64,000 nt of DNA from an uncultured Mollicutes bacterium. GTDB taxonomy: Bacteria > Bacillota_I > Bacilli_A > RFN20 > CAG-826. Below, piece after piece: positions 44,168 to 52,361 of the stretch. Each line of letters opens with the position of its first letter. Position 1 is the first letter of the stretch. The notes below the pieces were generated by a model. It searched no databases and was not told the DNA's origin. It saw nothing but the letters and a program-made list of their open reading frames with translations. The stretch is taken from the NCBI GenBank assembly GCA_900539595.1, contig UQCQ01000001.1, positions 124,001 through 188,000 of the forward strand. The letters are read 5' to 3'. Made by a program: the position numbers and the translations under genes.

Positions 44168-45613
44168 ATGAAAAGCAAGAAATCATTCGCATCGATTTCG
44201 TTCCTCTTCGTCTTGTTTTCTTGCGGCCGATTCGTTATTCAGTCAAGCGAAAGCATTACCAACCATAATCTGACGCTAGAAAATACGGACGAATTCAAGG
44301 AGGCCAAATCCTTATCCGCGTTAGGCACCCAAAAACTCCTGGTGGTCCCTGTCCAATTCCAAGGCGAAAGGGAATTCAGTCAAGAGGACCTAACGCGGAT
44401 TCAAAAAGCCTTCTTTCAAAAAGATTTATCGACAAGTGAGGGGAAGAATTATTATTCCGTCTCCGAATTCTATTCTCAAAGCAGCCTCGGCCAGCTTTCC
44501 TTTAATGGGGAAGTCACCGACGTTTTGAAGGTTCCCTTCACCGTCGATCAAATGAGCGAGGACGGGAATTATTTCCCAGGCGTCCCCGCCCAATACATGA
44601 TGGATAGCAGCTCTTATCCTTCTTCTTATTTTCAAGATTATGACACGGACAAAGATGGATATGTCGACGCGGTGGTTTTCGTCTATTCTTCGCCAACCTC
44701 GGAACGGACGGGGAATTTCTGGGCATGGGTCGCCAATTTTGCTACCGATCCCAATCCATCTCGCCCCACCTTCTTCCGTCATATGTGGGTAGGAATCGAC
44801 TTCTTCCACAAAGGGGGATATGAAGTCGATGCTCATACGGTTATCCACGAAACAGGCCATTTGCTAGGCCTTCGGGATTATTACCCTAGCGATAACTATA
44901 ATCTCGCTTTAGGCGGCCATTCGATGATGGATTACAACATCTCCGACCATGACCCCTATTCCAAGATGCTCTTATCCTGGGCGGAGCCGACCTATTACGA
45001 CTTTACCAAGCATTCCTCCATCACCGTGGATTTACCCGCGTTTGAAAGCTCCAATCAGTTCATATTGTTAAACACGGATTGGAACCACAGCGTCATGGAC
45101 GAATACTTGCTTTTGGAGTATTACACCCCGACGGGTCTCAATGAATTGGACGCGAAAACTCAATACGACACCCGCCCGCAAGGATTCACGGAATCTGGCA
45201 TCAAGGTCTATCACGTCGATAGCAGAATCGCCAAAACCCATTACGATTCCAGGTTGTACACGACGGTCTTTGATGAATACGTAGACGAAATCCCAGAAAC
45301 CAAAGAAAAAGATGTCTATTACGTGATTGGGGCTTCTAATAGTATCGAAAGTTCTAGGACTGACGCTTCTAGAAACGGGCGTTATAAGCAGATTGCCCTC
45401 GTGGAGAATAAGACCTATAACCAACTTCAAAGCGGAGTGGCTGCGGATAACGATTCCTTGTTCCAAGTGGGGGACAGCTTCGATTCCTCAAAATCCGCTT
45501 ATCTATTAAATGGAAAATGGAATAAGGGTGGGGAAATCTCCTTCCGCTTCCACGTGGACAGCATGAATGAAGAACACGCGACCCTATCCATTGAATATCA
45601 AGGAGGAAAATAA
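44168..45613 (+). CDS. M6-type (immune inhibitor A-like) zinc metalloprotease lipoprotein
   Basis: 481 aa from the ATG 5 nt after the upstream gene's stop. Signal peptide MKSKKSFASISFLFVLFSCG ends in a lipobox. The zinc-binding HExxH motif with a third ligand is clear near residue 227: HETGHLLGLRDYY. Upstream elements typical of M6 proteases are VVPVQFQG, YYSVSEFYSQSSLGQLSFNGEV and YDTDKDGYVDAVVFVY. Metzincin-like secreted proteases of this family degrade host or community proteins; here the lipid anchor would hold it on the cell. The next gene starts directly after its stop codon. Confidence 0.88.
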   Translation: MKSKKSFASISFLFVLFSCGRFVIQSSESITNHNLTLENTDEFKEAKSLSALGTQKLLVVPVQFQGEREFSQEDLTRIQKAFFQKDLSTSEGKNYYSVSEFYSQSSLGQLSFNGEVTDVLKVPFTVDQMSEDGNYFPGVPAQYMMDSSSYPSSYFQDYDTDKDGYVDAVVFVYSSPTSERTGNFWAWVANFATDPNPSRPTFFRHMWVGIDFFHKGGYEVDAHTVIHETGHLLGLRDYYPSDNYNLALGGHSMMDYNISDHDPYSKMLLSWAEPTYYDFTKHSSITVDLPAFESSNQFILLNTDWNHSVMDEYLLLEYYTPTGLNELDAKTQYDTRPQGFTESGIKVYHVDSRIAKTHYDSRLYTTVFDEYVDEIPETKEKDVYYVIGASNSIESSRTDASRNGRYKQIALVENKTYNQLQSGVAADNDSLFQVGDSFDSSKSAYLLNGKWNKGGEISFRFHVDSMNEEHATLSIEYQGGK

Positions 45614-48205
45614 ATGAAGAAAATAAAAGACGCGTTATTCCTGATCTCCGCCTGCGCGGCCCTCTGTGCCTGCGGCAAGGGAGAAGAGAAGTCTAGCGTG
45701 ACGACTGCTTCTTCTAGCGGGGGCATCGCCGCCACCTTGCAGGAAGCCATTGAAAATACTAAAGACAATTACAAAATGGATATTGAATCGGGGATTGGCT
45801 ATTCCTTCCCCTATCAAATCATTTCGGACAGCCTTTATTATTACGCCCCAGCAACCGAAAACTTCATTCGCCTCGACGAAGACAAGGATTATTACCATAC
45901 CTTCGAAAGGGCGGAACTCGATACCGATGAGATTTACCGTTTTGGAATGAATGTCCATGGCCGGGCGGGGAGAGTCGCGGATAAGGACTACCTCTACCGC
46001 ACCGACTTCATGGATTTGTTATCCACTTACGCGGACGATTTCACCCAAATGAGCGAGGACACCTATTGCTGTACCGTCAAAGACCTCGCTTATGACCTCA
46101 AGGAATATTTTCAAAATCGTGCCTTCAGCTACTCCAATTATTTCGAGGTTCATCTAGGCGAAGATGGACGAATCGCTTCGTTTAAAACCTATGAAAAATA
46201 CCTCGAAGAAACGAGTTTAGTGGGGGAGGTATCCTTTAAGCCCTTCGTCCTTTCTGCTTGGGAACCCTATACCCTATGGGACCAAGGAGGGCGGCAAATT
46301 GACCTGCGCATCGTGGATTTGAAAATTGGGTCGCAAGATGGCAAGCTCTATCGATTGCTTTACCAAGACCAGGAAGTCGAAATCGAAGGCATTGTTTCGG
46401 GATTAGATTATGACGGCCACTTCATTTTGGCAACCGAAAGCCCGACAACAGGCTACGTCGGGATTGAAGTTAGCCTGAAAAAAGGCGAGACCCTCCCTGC
46501 TTTAAACGATAAGATCAAAGTCAAAGGAACCATTGATCAAGACGAATACGTGGCTAAGCTCGTGGGGGCAAGCTATACCAAAACCGGAGAGGCGGAATAT
46601 TACCCCGTCTTTGACGAAGAACGGGTGGAAGGAACCTATGGAGGAGGCTATTTTGCCGCCTACATTTTCTCCCAAACCCCCGTCTACGCGGATTCCATTT
46701 ATTCCACCTACGCTTACCTTTCTTCTCCCCCGGCTAAAATCGTAGAAGACCAGGACACGAACATCGAGGTCATCTGCCCTGCCCAGACTTCAGAAGACGA
46801 CACTTTCCACATGTTGATCGTTCTTCCTTCTTCGATGCCAGTAGACGAAAGAAAAGCCATCGTAGAAGACATCAAACAGTATGGGATTTATTCCAAAGGG
46901 GCGAACTCCGCGAAAGAAATATCCTTAGATAAATTCATCCTCCGCTTTAGTCCTAGTTATTCCTATCACGTAAAACTGGAATATACCGCCCAAAGCTCTA
47001 TCTCCAAGAAATTGTCCCCCACCGAAAAGGTGGACAAACTCTTCGGCCTTAAGGACTTCCCCTTTCCCAAATCTCAGGAAGTTACTTGCTTCTCCTGCGG
47101 CGGCACCAGCGGACTCAACATCGAAGCCAATTACGGAAAAGAAGGGAGGACGGTAGGTCTTTATTACAATGCCGCTTCTTTATCTTCAGCCGCTATCCAA
47201 GCGGAAAAAGACGCCTTAATCGCCTATGGTTTCTCCTTCTACGACGAAATCAAAGACACATATTTGTCTCGCCATCAAATCTACAAAAAAGAAAACACCT
47301 ATGTGGATATCCTTGTTACCGATGACTACTATAGCGAAGACAGCCATACCGTCAGCATGTGGGTGTATCAAGGCGATTTGATTTCAACGCCTAGCATTGA
47401 AGAAATCCTTCAGGAAAAAGCCCCCTTCTTTGATACGAACGATTTCATTCGGCCAGCGGGTATCCATTCCTCGGATATTGGCTATTATGCCCTCCATTCT
47501 TACGCGGGGAATGCGTTCGACGAAGGTCATTATCTTAGCTGCGTCACTTTGGACGTCAGTGAAGATTGCTTTAGCGCCATGCGTTCCAGCTACATCAAAG
47601 ACAAAGGGTATAAAACGGCAAGAACGAGCGACAACAAGATCTACACCTACAATACCCGTGGGGCGAACCATTATGTCCTGTATAAGGAAATCCCCGGGAG
47701 CGAAGAAAAAATCTATCTCGATATGGCAATGTATCCCACTAGCGACTACACCTTCTCGGGACATAATCTTTTCCAAAACCGCATCGAGGTATTGATTTAT
47801 AAGGCCGCTTCTCCTCTTCAAACCCATTATGAAGAGAATCTAAACGACTTTACCAACTACATGGGGTCCATCATTACAGGCGGCGGATTCTCCGTGACAT
47901 TCTCTACGCCAGTCCAAGTCGAAAACTACCCGGCCCTAACGAATGGAGGTTACGACTACCTCTATTACGGGTATTTCTATAGCTATAACGCCTTTATCTA
48001 TTCCTCTTCCTTGGAGCAAGCCTACCAGGACATCATCCAAGGCCTAACAAACGCCGGATATACCTTGCAAAACACCACCGCGAAAGGCAACGTCTGCTAT
48101 GGCAAACAAACCGAAAGCGGATTGGGCTCCTTCGTCTTCATCATAAAAGAGACCCAAAAAGGCTACATCCGTATCATGGATGGCGTCGGCGGGCTCGACT
48201 TCTAG
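45614..48205 (+). CDS. Large lipoprotein of unknown function, third gene of the M6 protease operon
   Basis: 863 aa. Signal peptide with lipobox LCACG near residue 22, then a short Ser/Thr-rich linker. The region ~245-320 (VEIEGIVSGLDYDGHFILA, KIKVKGTIDQDEYVAKLVGA) has the look of an OB-fold. The rest is rich in Tyr, Ser and Asp and looks like a series of alpha/beta domains with repeated segments such as IQAEKDALIAYGFSFYDE and AYQDIIQGLTNAGYTLQN, which suggests internal duplication. I do not recognise the family. AAGGAGGAA overlaps the protease stop. The terminator at 48221 follows. Confidence 0.8.
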   Translation: MKKIKDALFLISACAALCACGKGEEKSSVTTASSSGGIAATLQEAIENTKDNYKMDIESGIGYSFPYQIISDSLYYYAPATENFIRLDEDKDYYHTFERAELDTDEIYRFGMNVHGRAGRVADKDYLYRTDFMDLLSTYADDFTQMSEDTYCCTVKDLAYDLKEYFQNRAFSYSNYFEVHLGEDGRIASFKTYEKYLEETSLVGEVSFKPFVLSAWEPYTLWDQGGRQIDLRIVDLKIGSQDGKLYRLLYQDQEVEIEGIVSGLDYDGHFILATESPTTGYVGIEVSLKKGETLPALNDKIKVKGTIDQDEYVAKLVGASYTKTGEAEYYPVFDEERVEGTYGGGYFAAYIFSQTPVYADSIYSTYAYLSSPPAKIVEDQDTNIEVICPAQTSEDDTFHMLIVLPSSMPVDERKAIVEDIKQYGIYSKGANSAKEISLDKFILRFSPSYSYHVKLEYTAQSSISKKLSPTEKVDKLFGLKDFPFPKSQEVTCFSCGGTSGLNIEANYGKEGRTVGLYYNAASLSSAAIQAEKDALIAYGFSFYDEIKDTYLSRHQIYKKENTYVDILVTDDYYSEDSHTVSMWVYQGDLISTPSIEEILQEKAPFFDTNDFIRPAGIHSSDIGYYALHSYAGNAFDEGHYLSCVTLDVSEDCFSAMRSSYIKDKGYKTARTSDNKIYTYNTRGANHYVLYKEIPGSEEKIYLDMAMYPTSDYTFSGHNLFQNRIEVLIYKAASPLQTHYEENLNDFTNYMGSIITGGGFSVTFSTPVQVENYPALTNGGYDYLYYGYFYSYNAFIYSSSLEQAYQDIIQGLTNAGYTLQNTTAKGNVCYGKQTESGLGSFVFIIKETQKGYIRIMDGVGGLDF

Positions 48206-48220
48206 TTCTTCTAACGTCCA

Positions 48221-48251
48221 ATCCCCGAGGGTTCAAACCCCGGGGATTTTT
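48221..48251 (+). terminator. Rho-independent terminator of the lipoprotein/M6 protease operon
   Basis: Stem ATCCCC-GA-GGGTT / AACCC-CG-GGGAT with a 2-nt loop, then a T-run, 15 nt after the stop codon of the 863-aa lipoprotein gene. Confidence 0.88.
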
Positions 48252-48272
48252 GATGTTTGAAAGAGCGAAAAG

Positions 48273-48686
48273 TTATAGGGCCAATACGGCATCCAGGCAT
48301 AACGTAAGGCCATATTCCGCCGCATTTCCACCCCAATTCCGTTCATCGTATTGCTCCACGTTAGCCAAACTATCCGCGGTATAGAGGATCATCCCCCATG
48401 TCGCTTTTCTAAAAGCGGCGCAGGCGGCAAGAGCGGAGCATTCCATTTCCACGACGGCACATCTTTCGCTTTTGCGGTACATGACTTTTTCTTTGGTTTC
48501 GCGAAAGAAGCCATCGGTCGTCCACGTCATCACTTCTTGGTATTTCAAGTTGTGCTGAAGGATGTCCTTTTCAATCGCCTTTTGAGCCCTTTCATCGATT
48601 TCCATAAAACGCGAGGGGGGAGCATAGTGATAGGAAGTTTCTTCATCTCGCAACGGTGATAAGGAAACGGATAACAAGCAAACCAT
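48273..48686 (-). pseudogene. 3' fragment of a nucleoside (uridine-type) phosphorylase gene
   Basis: 137 codons that match only the C-terminal half of a uridine phosphorylase-like protein (usual length about 250 aa): LRDEETSYHYAPPSR, TWTTDGFFRET, and the conserved VEMECSALAACAAFR. The nucleotide-binding N-terminal half is missing and no ribosome site stands before a start codon. The homologous stretch begins right at ~48.66-48.68 kb, where the next, oppositely oriented fragment also begins, so both were cut by one rearrangement. Confidence 0.85.
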
Positions 48687-49320
48687 TTGTAAACCCTGCT
48701 TTCAGCACTCAAACCAAAGATATCGTCTTAGACTATGGGCCCCACTATTTTAGCGAATGGATTCCTGTCCAAGAGCCCACGGAAGAACAAGGGGGCGTCC
48801 AAGGCCATAAAGATTGTTTGGTATGTCATAAGCATTTCGACCAAGAAGAAAATGAAATCCAAGATTTATCGATCCCTAAATTGCCTAGGAAAGTAACTAT
48901 CACCGTCATCAACGGATCTAACAGTGCTTCAAAAGTGGAGGTGGGAACCTCAGTTACCGTTACCGCGGATCAGCCAAAAGAGGGCATGCAATTCAAAGGA
49001 TGGGTAGATACTTCTAACCGTATCGTCAGCCAAACAGAGGTCTATACATTTGTAGTAACCGAAGACGTAACGTTAGCAGCCGTATACGAACGGATTCCTA
49101 TAGATACCAGTTCTAGCGAAGGTACGAATTCCAGCAGTTCTTCTTCTAGCAAATCCAGCGGGGACAGTGGGTCAAATAAGCCAGATTCTCCAAACGAAAA
49201 TACGCCTTCTCTTTATCATCCGCGGGCATCATTGCTATCTCCGTTATCTCAGTAGCAGCAGTAGCTTTTTTGGGCGGCGTGATTATTTACAATGCAACGA
49301 AGAAGCGAAAACTTAAATAG
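48656..49320 (+). pseudogene. Truncated and frameshifted surface repeat protein with C-terminal membrane anchor
   Basis: Lacks a signal peptide and starts inside a domain. It carries a Cys module (GHKDCLVCHKHFDQ, similar to the one in the 13565-15412 lipoprotein), an InlB-repeat-like domain (GMQFKGWVDTSNRIV, VTEDVTLAAVYE) and a Ser-rich linker. Near 49205-49215 the frame breaks: continuing one frame over gives a hydrophobic helix (SAGIIAISVISVAAVAFLGG) and a basic tail NATKKRKLK to a stop at 49318-49320, the expected anchor of such a protein. So it was once a membrane-anchored surface protein. Its 3' end overlaps the unit F ATPase gene by 8 nt. Confidence 0.8.
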
Positions 49321-50551
49321 CCGTTACGGGAACGATTAAAACTTGAGGGGATAAAGCGCTCACGCTATCGGCGGTGCAAACCACACAGCTCTTGCCTCTT
49401 TCATATTTCGTCGCATCTAATTCTTTGAATCCAGAAACCTCAGATAACGTATGCTTATCGCCAAATTTGCATTCCACCGCATACAGGGTTCCTTTTTGGA
49501 TAAAAACGAGGTCCACTTCGTGTTGAGCGTAATCCCGATAATAATAAAAATTCGTTTTATTCCCTTCGTTTTCATAGGATTTACGAATTTCGTTCACGAC
49601 AAATGTTTCGAATAAACGGCCTTTGAGAAAACTTCTGGATAACGTCTCTTTCGAATCGATTCCTAGCAAAAAGCAAGCGATACCTGTATCAAAGAAATAG
49701 ATTTTCGGACTTTTGACCATGCGCTTAGTCCACGAATCTTCATAGTAGGGCTGCAGCAAGTGGATGATGCCGGTCTTGGCCATAATACCCACCCAGGTGC
49801 GGATTGTTGTCGCGGAAACACCCACCTGCTTGGACAAACTATCGTAATTCAATTCCTGTCCCGTCAAAGACGCTACTAATACAAGCAGGTTATAGAATTT
49901 GGATTCGTCCTTTAATTCAATTTGATCCCGAACGTCTTTTTCTAAGTACGTACTGATAAAGGAAGAATAGAAAATCGAGCCCCTCAGTCCTTCGTCATCA
50001 TAGAGTTCCGGCATCTGTCCTTTGACGATGAAATCCAGGATTTCTTCCGCGGTTAAACGAGCAACAGCCGAACGTTGGCTAAGGGCCATAGGATCCGGCA
50101 AGAAAGGAATATTATGCTGACCCGAAATTTCGCTAAGCGATAACGGGGACATATCAAGCAACGCCGCACGTCCCGCTAAAGACTCCTTGGCCTTCTCTAG
50201 CAAATCCCTTCTGCTAGACCCGGAGAGAATGAACATTCCGTTAGCGGCTTGATTCCCTTCTAGCCTTCTTTTCTCGTTAACAAGGTATTCGACTTCTTCA
50301 AATAACCCCGTTGCTTTTTGGGCTTCATCAATAATAAGGGGACAGGGGTGGATAGCTAAAAAGGTTTTGGGGTCGTTCTGCGCTAATAAGCGGTCGGAGG
50401 AGTTATCCAGCGTCACATAAGAAAAACCGTGTCCGTCATATTTTTCCGACAATAGTGTCGATTTTCCGACTTGTCTGGGCCCCGTCAAGATAACACAGGG
50501 AAAGTGCTGTATGGCGTAATCGATAACTTTTTTAATGTGCCGCTCAATCAT
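49313..50551 (-). CDS. AAA_14-DUF4143 ATPase (unit F)
   Basis: 412 aa from the ATG at 50549-50551 (GAGGTGATTTAT upstream); the ORF is open to 50602 but that would start inside the repeat array. Walker A GPRQVGKST, Walker B PLIIDEAQK, LSGSSRRDL; winged-helix part LNYDSLSKQVGVSATTIRTWVGIMAKTGI; PD-(D/E)XK pattern HEVDLVFIQKGTLYAVECK. Similar in layout to units B-D. Its 5' side carries three 22-bp palindromic repeats. No palindrome is seen at its 3' end, which runs into the broken surface-protein gene. Confidence 0.92.
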   Translation of the reverse strand: MIERHIKKVIDYAIQHFPCVILTGPRQVGKSTLLSEKYDGHGFSYVTLDNSSDRLLAQNDPKTFLAIHPCPLIIDEAQKATGLFEEVEYLVNEKRRLEGNQAANGMFILSGSSRRDLLEKAKESLAGRAALLDMSPLSLSEISGQHNIPFLPDPMALSQRSAVARLTAEEILDFIVKGQMPELYDDEGLRGSIFYSSFISTYLEKDVRDQIELKDESKFYNLLVLVASLTGQELNYDSLSKQVGVSATTIRTWVGIMAKTGIIHLLQPYYEDSWTKRMVKSPKIYFFDTGIACFLLGIDSKETLSRSFLKGRLFETFVVNEIRKSYENEGNKTNFYYYRDYAQHEVDLVFIQKGTLYAVECKFGDKHTLSEVSGFKELDATKYERGKSCVVCTADSVSALSPQVLIVPVTAI

Positions 50552-50564
50552 ATAAATCACCTCA

Positions 50565-50630
50565 ACTTTGGATTTTCTGAAGTTCAACTTTGGATTTTCC
50601 AAACTTCTACTTTGGATTTTCCAAAGTTAT
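50565..50630. repeat. Three 22-bp tandem palindromic repeats 5' of unit F
   Basis: Units begin ACTTTGGATTTTC at 50565, 50587 and 50609, exactly 22 bp (two helical turns) apart. The third is a full palindrome, ACTTTGGA-TTT-TCCAAAGT; the others have drifted in the right arm. The nearest unit is 14 nt from the start codon. Confidence 0.9.
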
Positions 50631-50738
50631 ATTACACCATTTTTAAAAATTGGGGGATATCAATAAGTTTTAAGCGCGAAGGAAAAATAACCGACAGCAA
50701 ATATTCAGCTTCTAAGCTTAATTTTGGCCGTCATTCAT

Positions 50739-50758
50739 GATTGCACATTTTTGCAATC
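50739..50758. repeat. Short inverted repeat past the stop codon of the archaeal-type ATPase gene
   Basis: GATTGCA / TGCAATC with a 6-nt spacer, 33 nt after the stop codon of the 50791-52191 gene. It may be a terminator stem (GC-poor) or a site like those near the other ATPase genes. Confidence 0.4.
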
Positions 50759-50790
50759 GTTTGCCTTTTTTCTTAAGGACGCCGAATTTG

Positions 50791-52191
50791 TTATTTCAAA
50801 TCAAGCCGTTCCTCGTAAAACTCATCTAACGAATAAGTGATGGGTGCCCGTTTTTTTGCTTCGGGTGTAAATCCATTGCGGGAAATGTATCCTAAACGAT
50901 AAAAGGGAAGGGGGGATTGCAAGGTCTGCTTCTCCTTTTCGTGAATCGTGTCCATGCCAATTGGATCCTTCGTGTATTTGCATTCATAAGAAGCAAAGCC
51001 ATTCTTATCTTGGGTAACCACGTCAAATTGAAGGTTCTTTTTATTCTTCGCATCATTGAAGCTATAAGTTCCAATCTGAAAGAACGGGGGTTTGATTTCA
51101 CCCGCCTTGTTTTTGCGAATCAAGAAATCCTTGCTCACTCTTTCAAAGGCTTTTGGAAGGTAACATTTTTCAAAATCCGGCTCGACCATCTCTTGATAGA
51201 AAAGGTCTTTACCCATGAAGGAAATGGATGATCCGTTGGAAAAAATATAACGGAAATAAAACCGAAGCAAGTTATCGTCAAAGTCGTAATAAGTCAGTTT
51301 CTTATTTTGTGAATCGTTAATCGGGGAAACCTTCGTCAAGAAATGCAAGCCAACCCCTTTGGACAAAGCATATTCGGGGCGGGAATCCTTGCCCAACGCC
51401 GCAACCAAATCGCTAAATTTATGCTTTCCAACAGCTACAAGGTTAAGAACGCTATTTAAGGAAGCGACCTTCGTTCCTTCGCTTTCAATCATTTCTTGGC
51501 ATAAAAGCGTCATGGTGGAGGTATCTACGCCAAAGCAATCTTTGATATTTTCTTCTACGCTTTTTGATGGATTCACCAAGGATAACGCATAAGGGAGTCC
51601 GCCAAAAACGGCATAGGCTTTGAATTTCTCTTCTGGTGAATAATGAGGAAAGAATTTTGCGGCGTCATAGTAATCGAATTCATGAATTTCTTGAATAAGG
51701 TCAAAATGGCCATGCAGCGGAGAGGAACGATCCACGATGTTCTGCATCAAATCGCAATAAGACCCGGAAAGAATAAGCTTTAAATGCAAATCATCGCCTT
51801 TCCTTAAGTCGATTAATCGAGCCAAGCTGGCGTCCACCCCATCATCCCCGCCTAGCGGAAGATAAGAAAACTCATCAATCACGAAAATGATTTTTTGATC
51901 CTTTGCAGCAAGAAAAATAGCGTCGAACAAATCGTCGTAACTGGAAAAGGTGGTATACGCAGGCAAGCCCAATACCCTTTTGGATTCTTTTTCTAATAGG
52001 GAAAGATTGATAGAGGGCAATACCTTTTTGCATTCGCAATGGAGAATTATCCCTTCTTCTCCTTCCAGGGCTTTTTTGATGATTTCTGTTTTGCCAACGC
52101 GTCGACGGCCAAAAATCATCATCGCCTTGTATGCGTCGCCCGCCATCAACTCTTTCAGCTTTCGAATCTCTTCTTTTCTTCCTACAAACAT
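50791..52191 (-). CDS. Archaeal-type ATPase (ATPase_2) with DUF234 C-terminal region (unit G)
   Basis: 466 aa from the ATG with GGAG 7 nt upstream (the ORF is open 31 codons earlier, across an AT-rich palindromic zone). Starts MFVGRKEEIRKLKEL, Walker A GRRRVGKTE, Walker B IIFVIDEFSY: the signature of the PF01637 archaeal ATPase family. The C-terminal part (YYDFDDNLLRFYFRYIF) fits DUF234, and FDVVTQDKNGFASYECKYTKD keeps D and ExK of a PD-(D/E)XK-type fold. Related to the AAA_14-DUF4143 proteins but a separate family. Unit G also has palindromes at its 5' end. Role unknown. Confidence 0.88.
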   Translation of the reverse strand: MFVGRKEEIRKLKELMAGDAYKAMMIFGRRRVGKTEIIKKALEGEEGIILHCECKKVLPSINLSLLEKESKRVLGLPAYTTFSSYDDLFDAIFLAAKDQKIIFVIDEFSYLPLGGDDGVDASLARLIDLRKGDDLHLKLILSGSYCDLMQNIVDRSSPLHGHFDLIQEIHEFDYYDAAKFFPHYSPEEKFKAYAVFGGLPYALSLVNPSKSVEENIKDCFGVDTSTMTLLCQEMIESEGTKVASLNSVLNLVAVGKHKFSDLVAALGKDSRPEYALSKGVGLHFLTKVSPINDSQNKKLTYYDFDDNLLRFYFRYIFSNGSSISFMGKDLFYQEMVEPDFEKCYLPKAFERVSKDFLIRKNKAGEIKPPFFQIGTYSFNDAKNKKNLQFDVVTQDKNGFASYECKYTKDPIGMDTIHEKEKQTLQSPLPFYRLGYISRNGFTPEAKKRAPITYSLDEFYEERLDLK

Positions 52192-52215
52192 ATCAATCTC
52201 CAGTAGTATTTTAAC

Positions 52216-52312
52216 ATAAATTTTTTTGGGACAAATATTTTTGTGTAAAAATTTATAGAGAAAAGCATGCTTATCAATTAACACAAATCAATTTATGATA
52301 AATGAATTTGTG
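52216..52312. promoter_or_regulatory. Two AT-rich palindromes 5' of the archaeal-type ATPase gene
   Basis: First: ATAAATTTTT (52216-52225) / AAAAATTTAT (52247-52256), perfect 10-bp arms with ACAAA...TTTGT inside. Second: CACAAAT (52282-52288) / ATTTGTG (52306-52312). Both carry ACAAAT. The first is 25 nt from the start codon and so overlaps the promoter. Confidence 0.7.
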
Positions 52313-52361
52313 CTATTTTATAAATCGTTAATCTTAGCATCAAGCCAATGACCTAAAATAG

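Noticed and set aside
52192..52284. Longer N-terminus of the archaeal-type ATPase
   Set aside because: The extension is translated from an AT-rich palindromic zone, gives a sequence unlike the family, and the internal ATG has a proper ribosome site.
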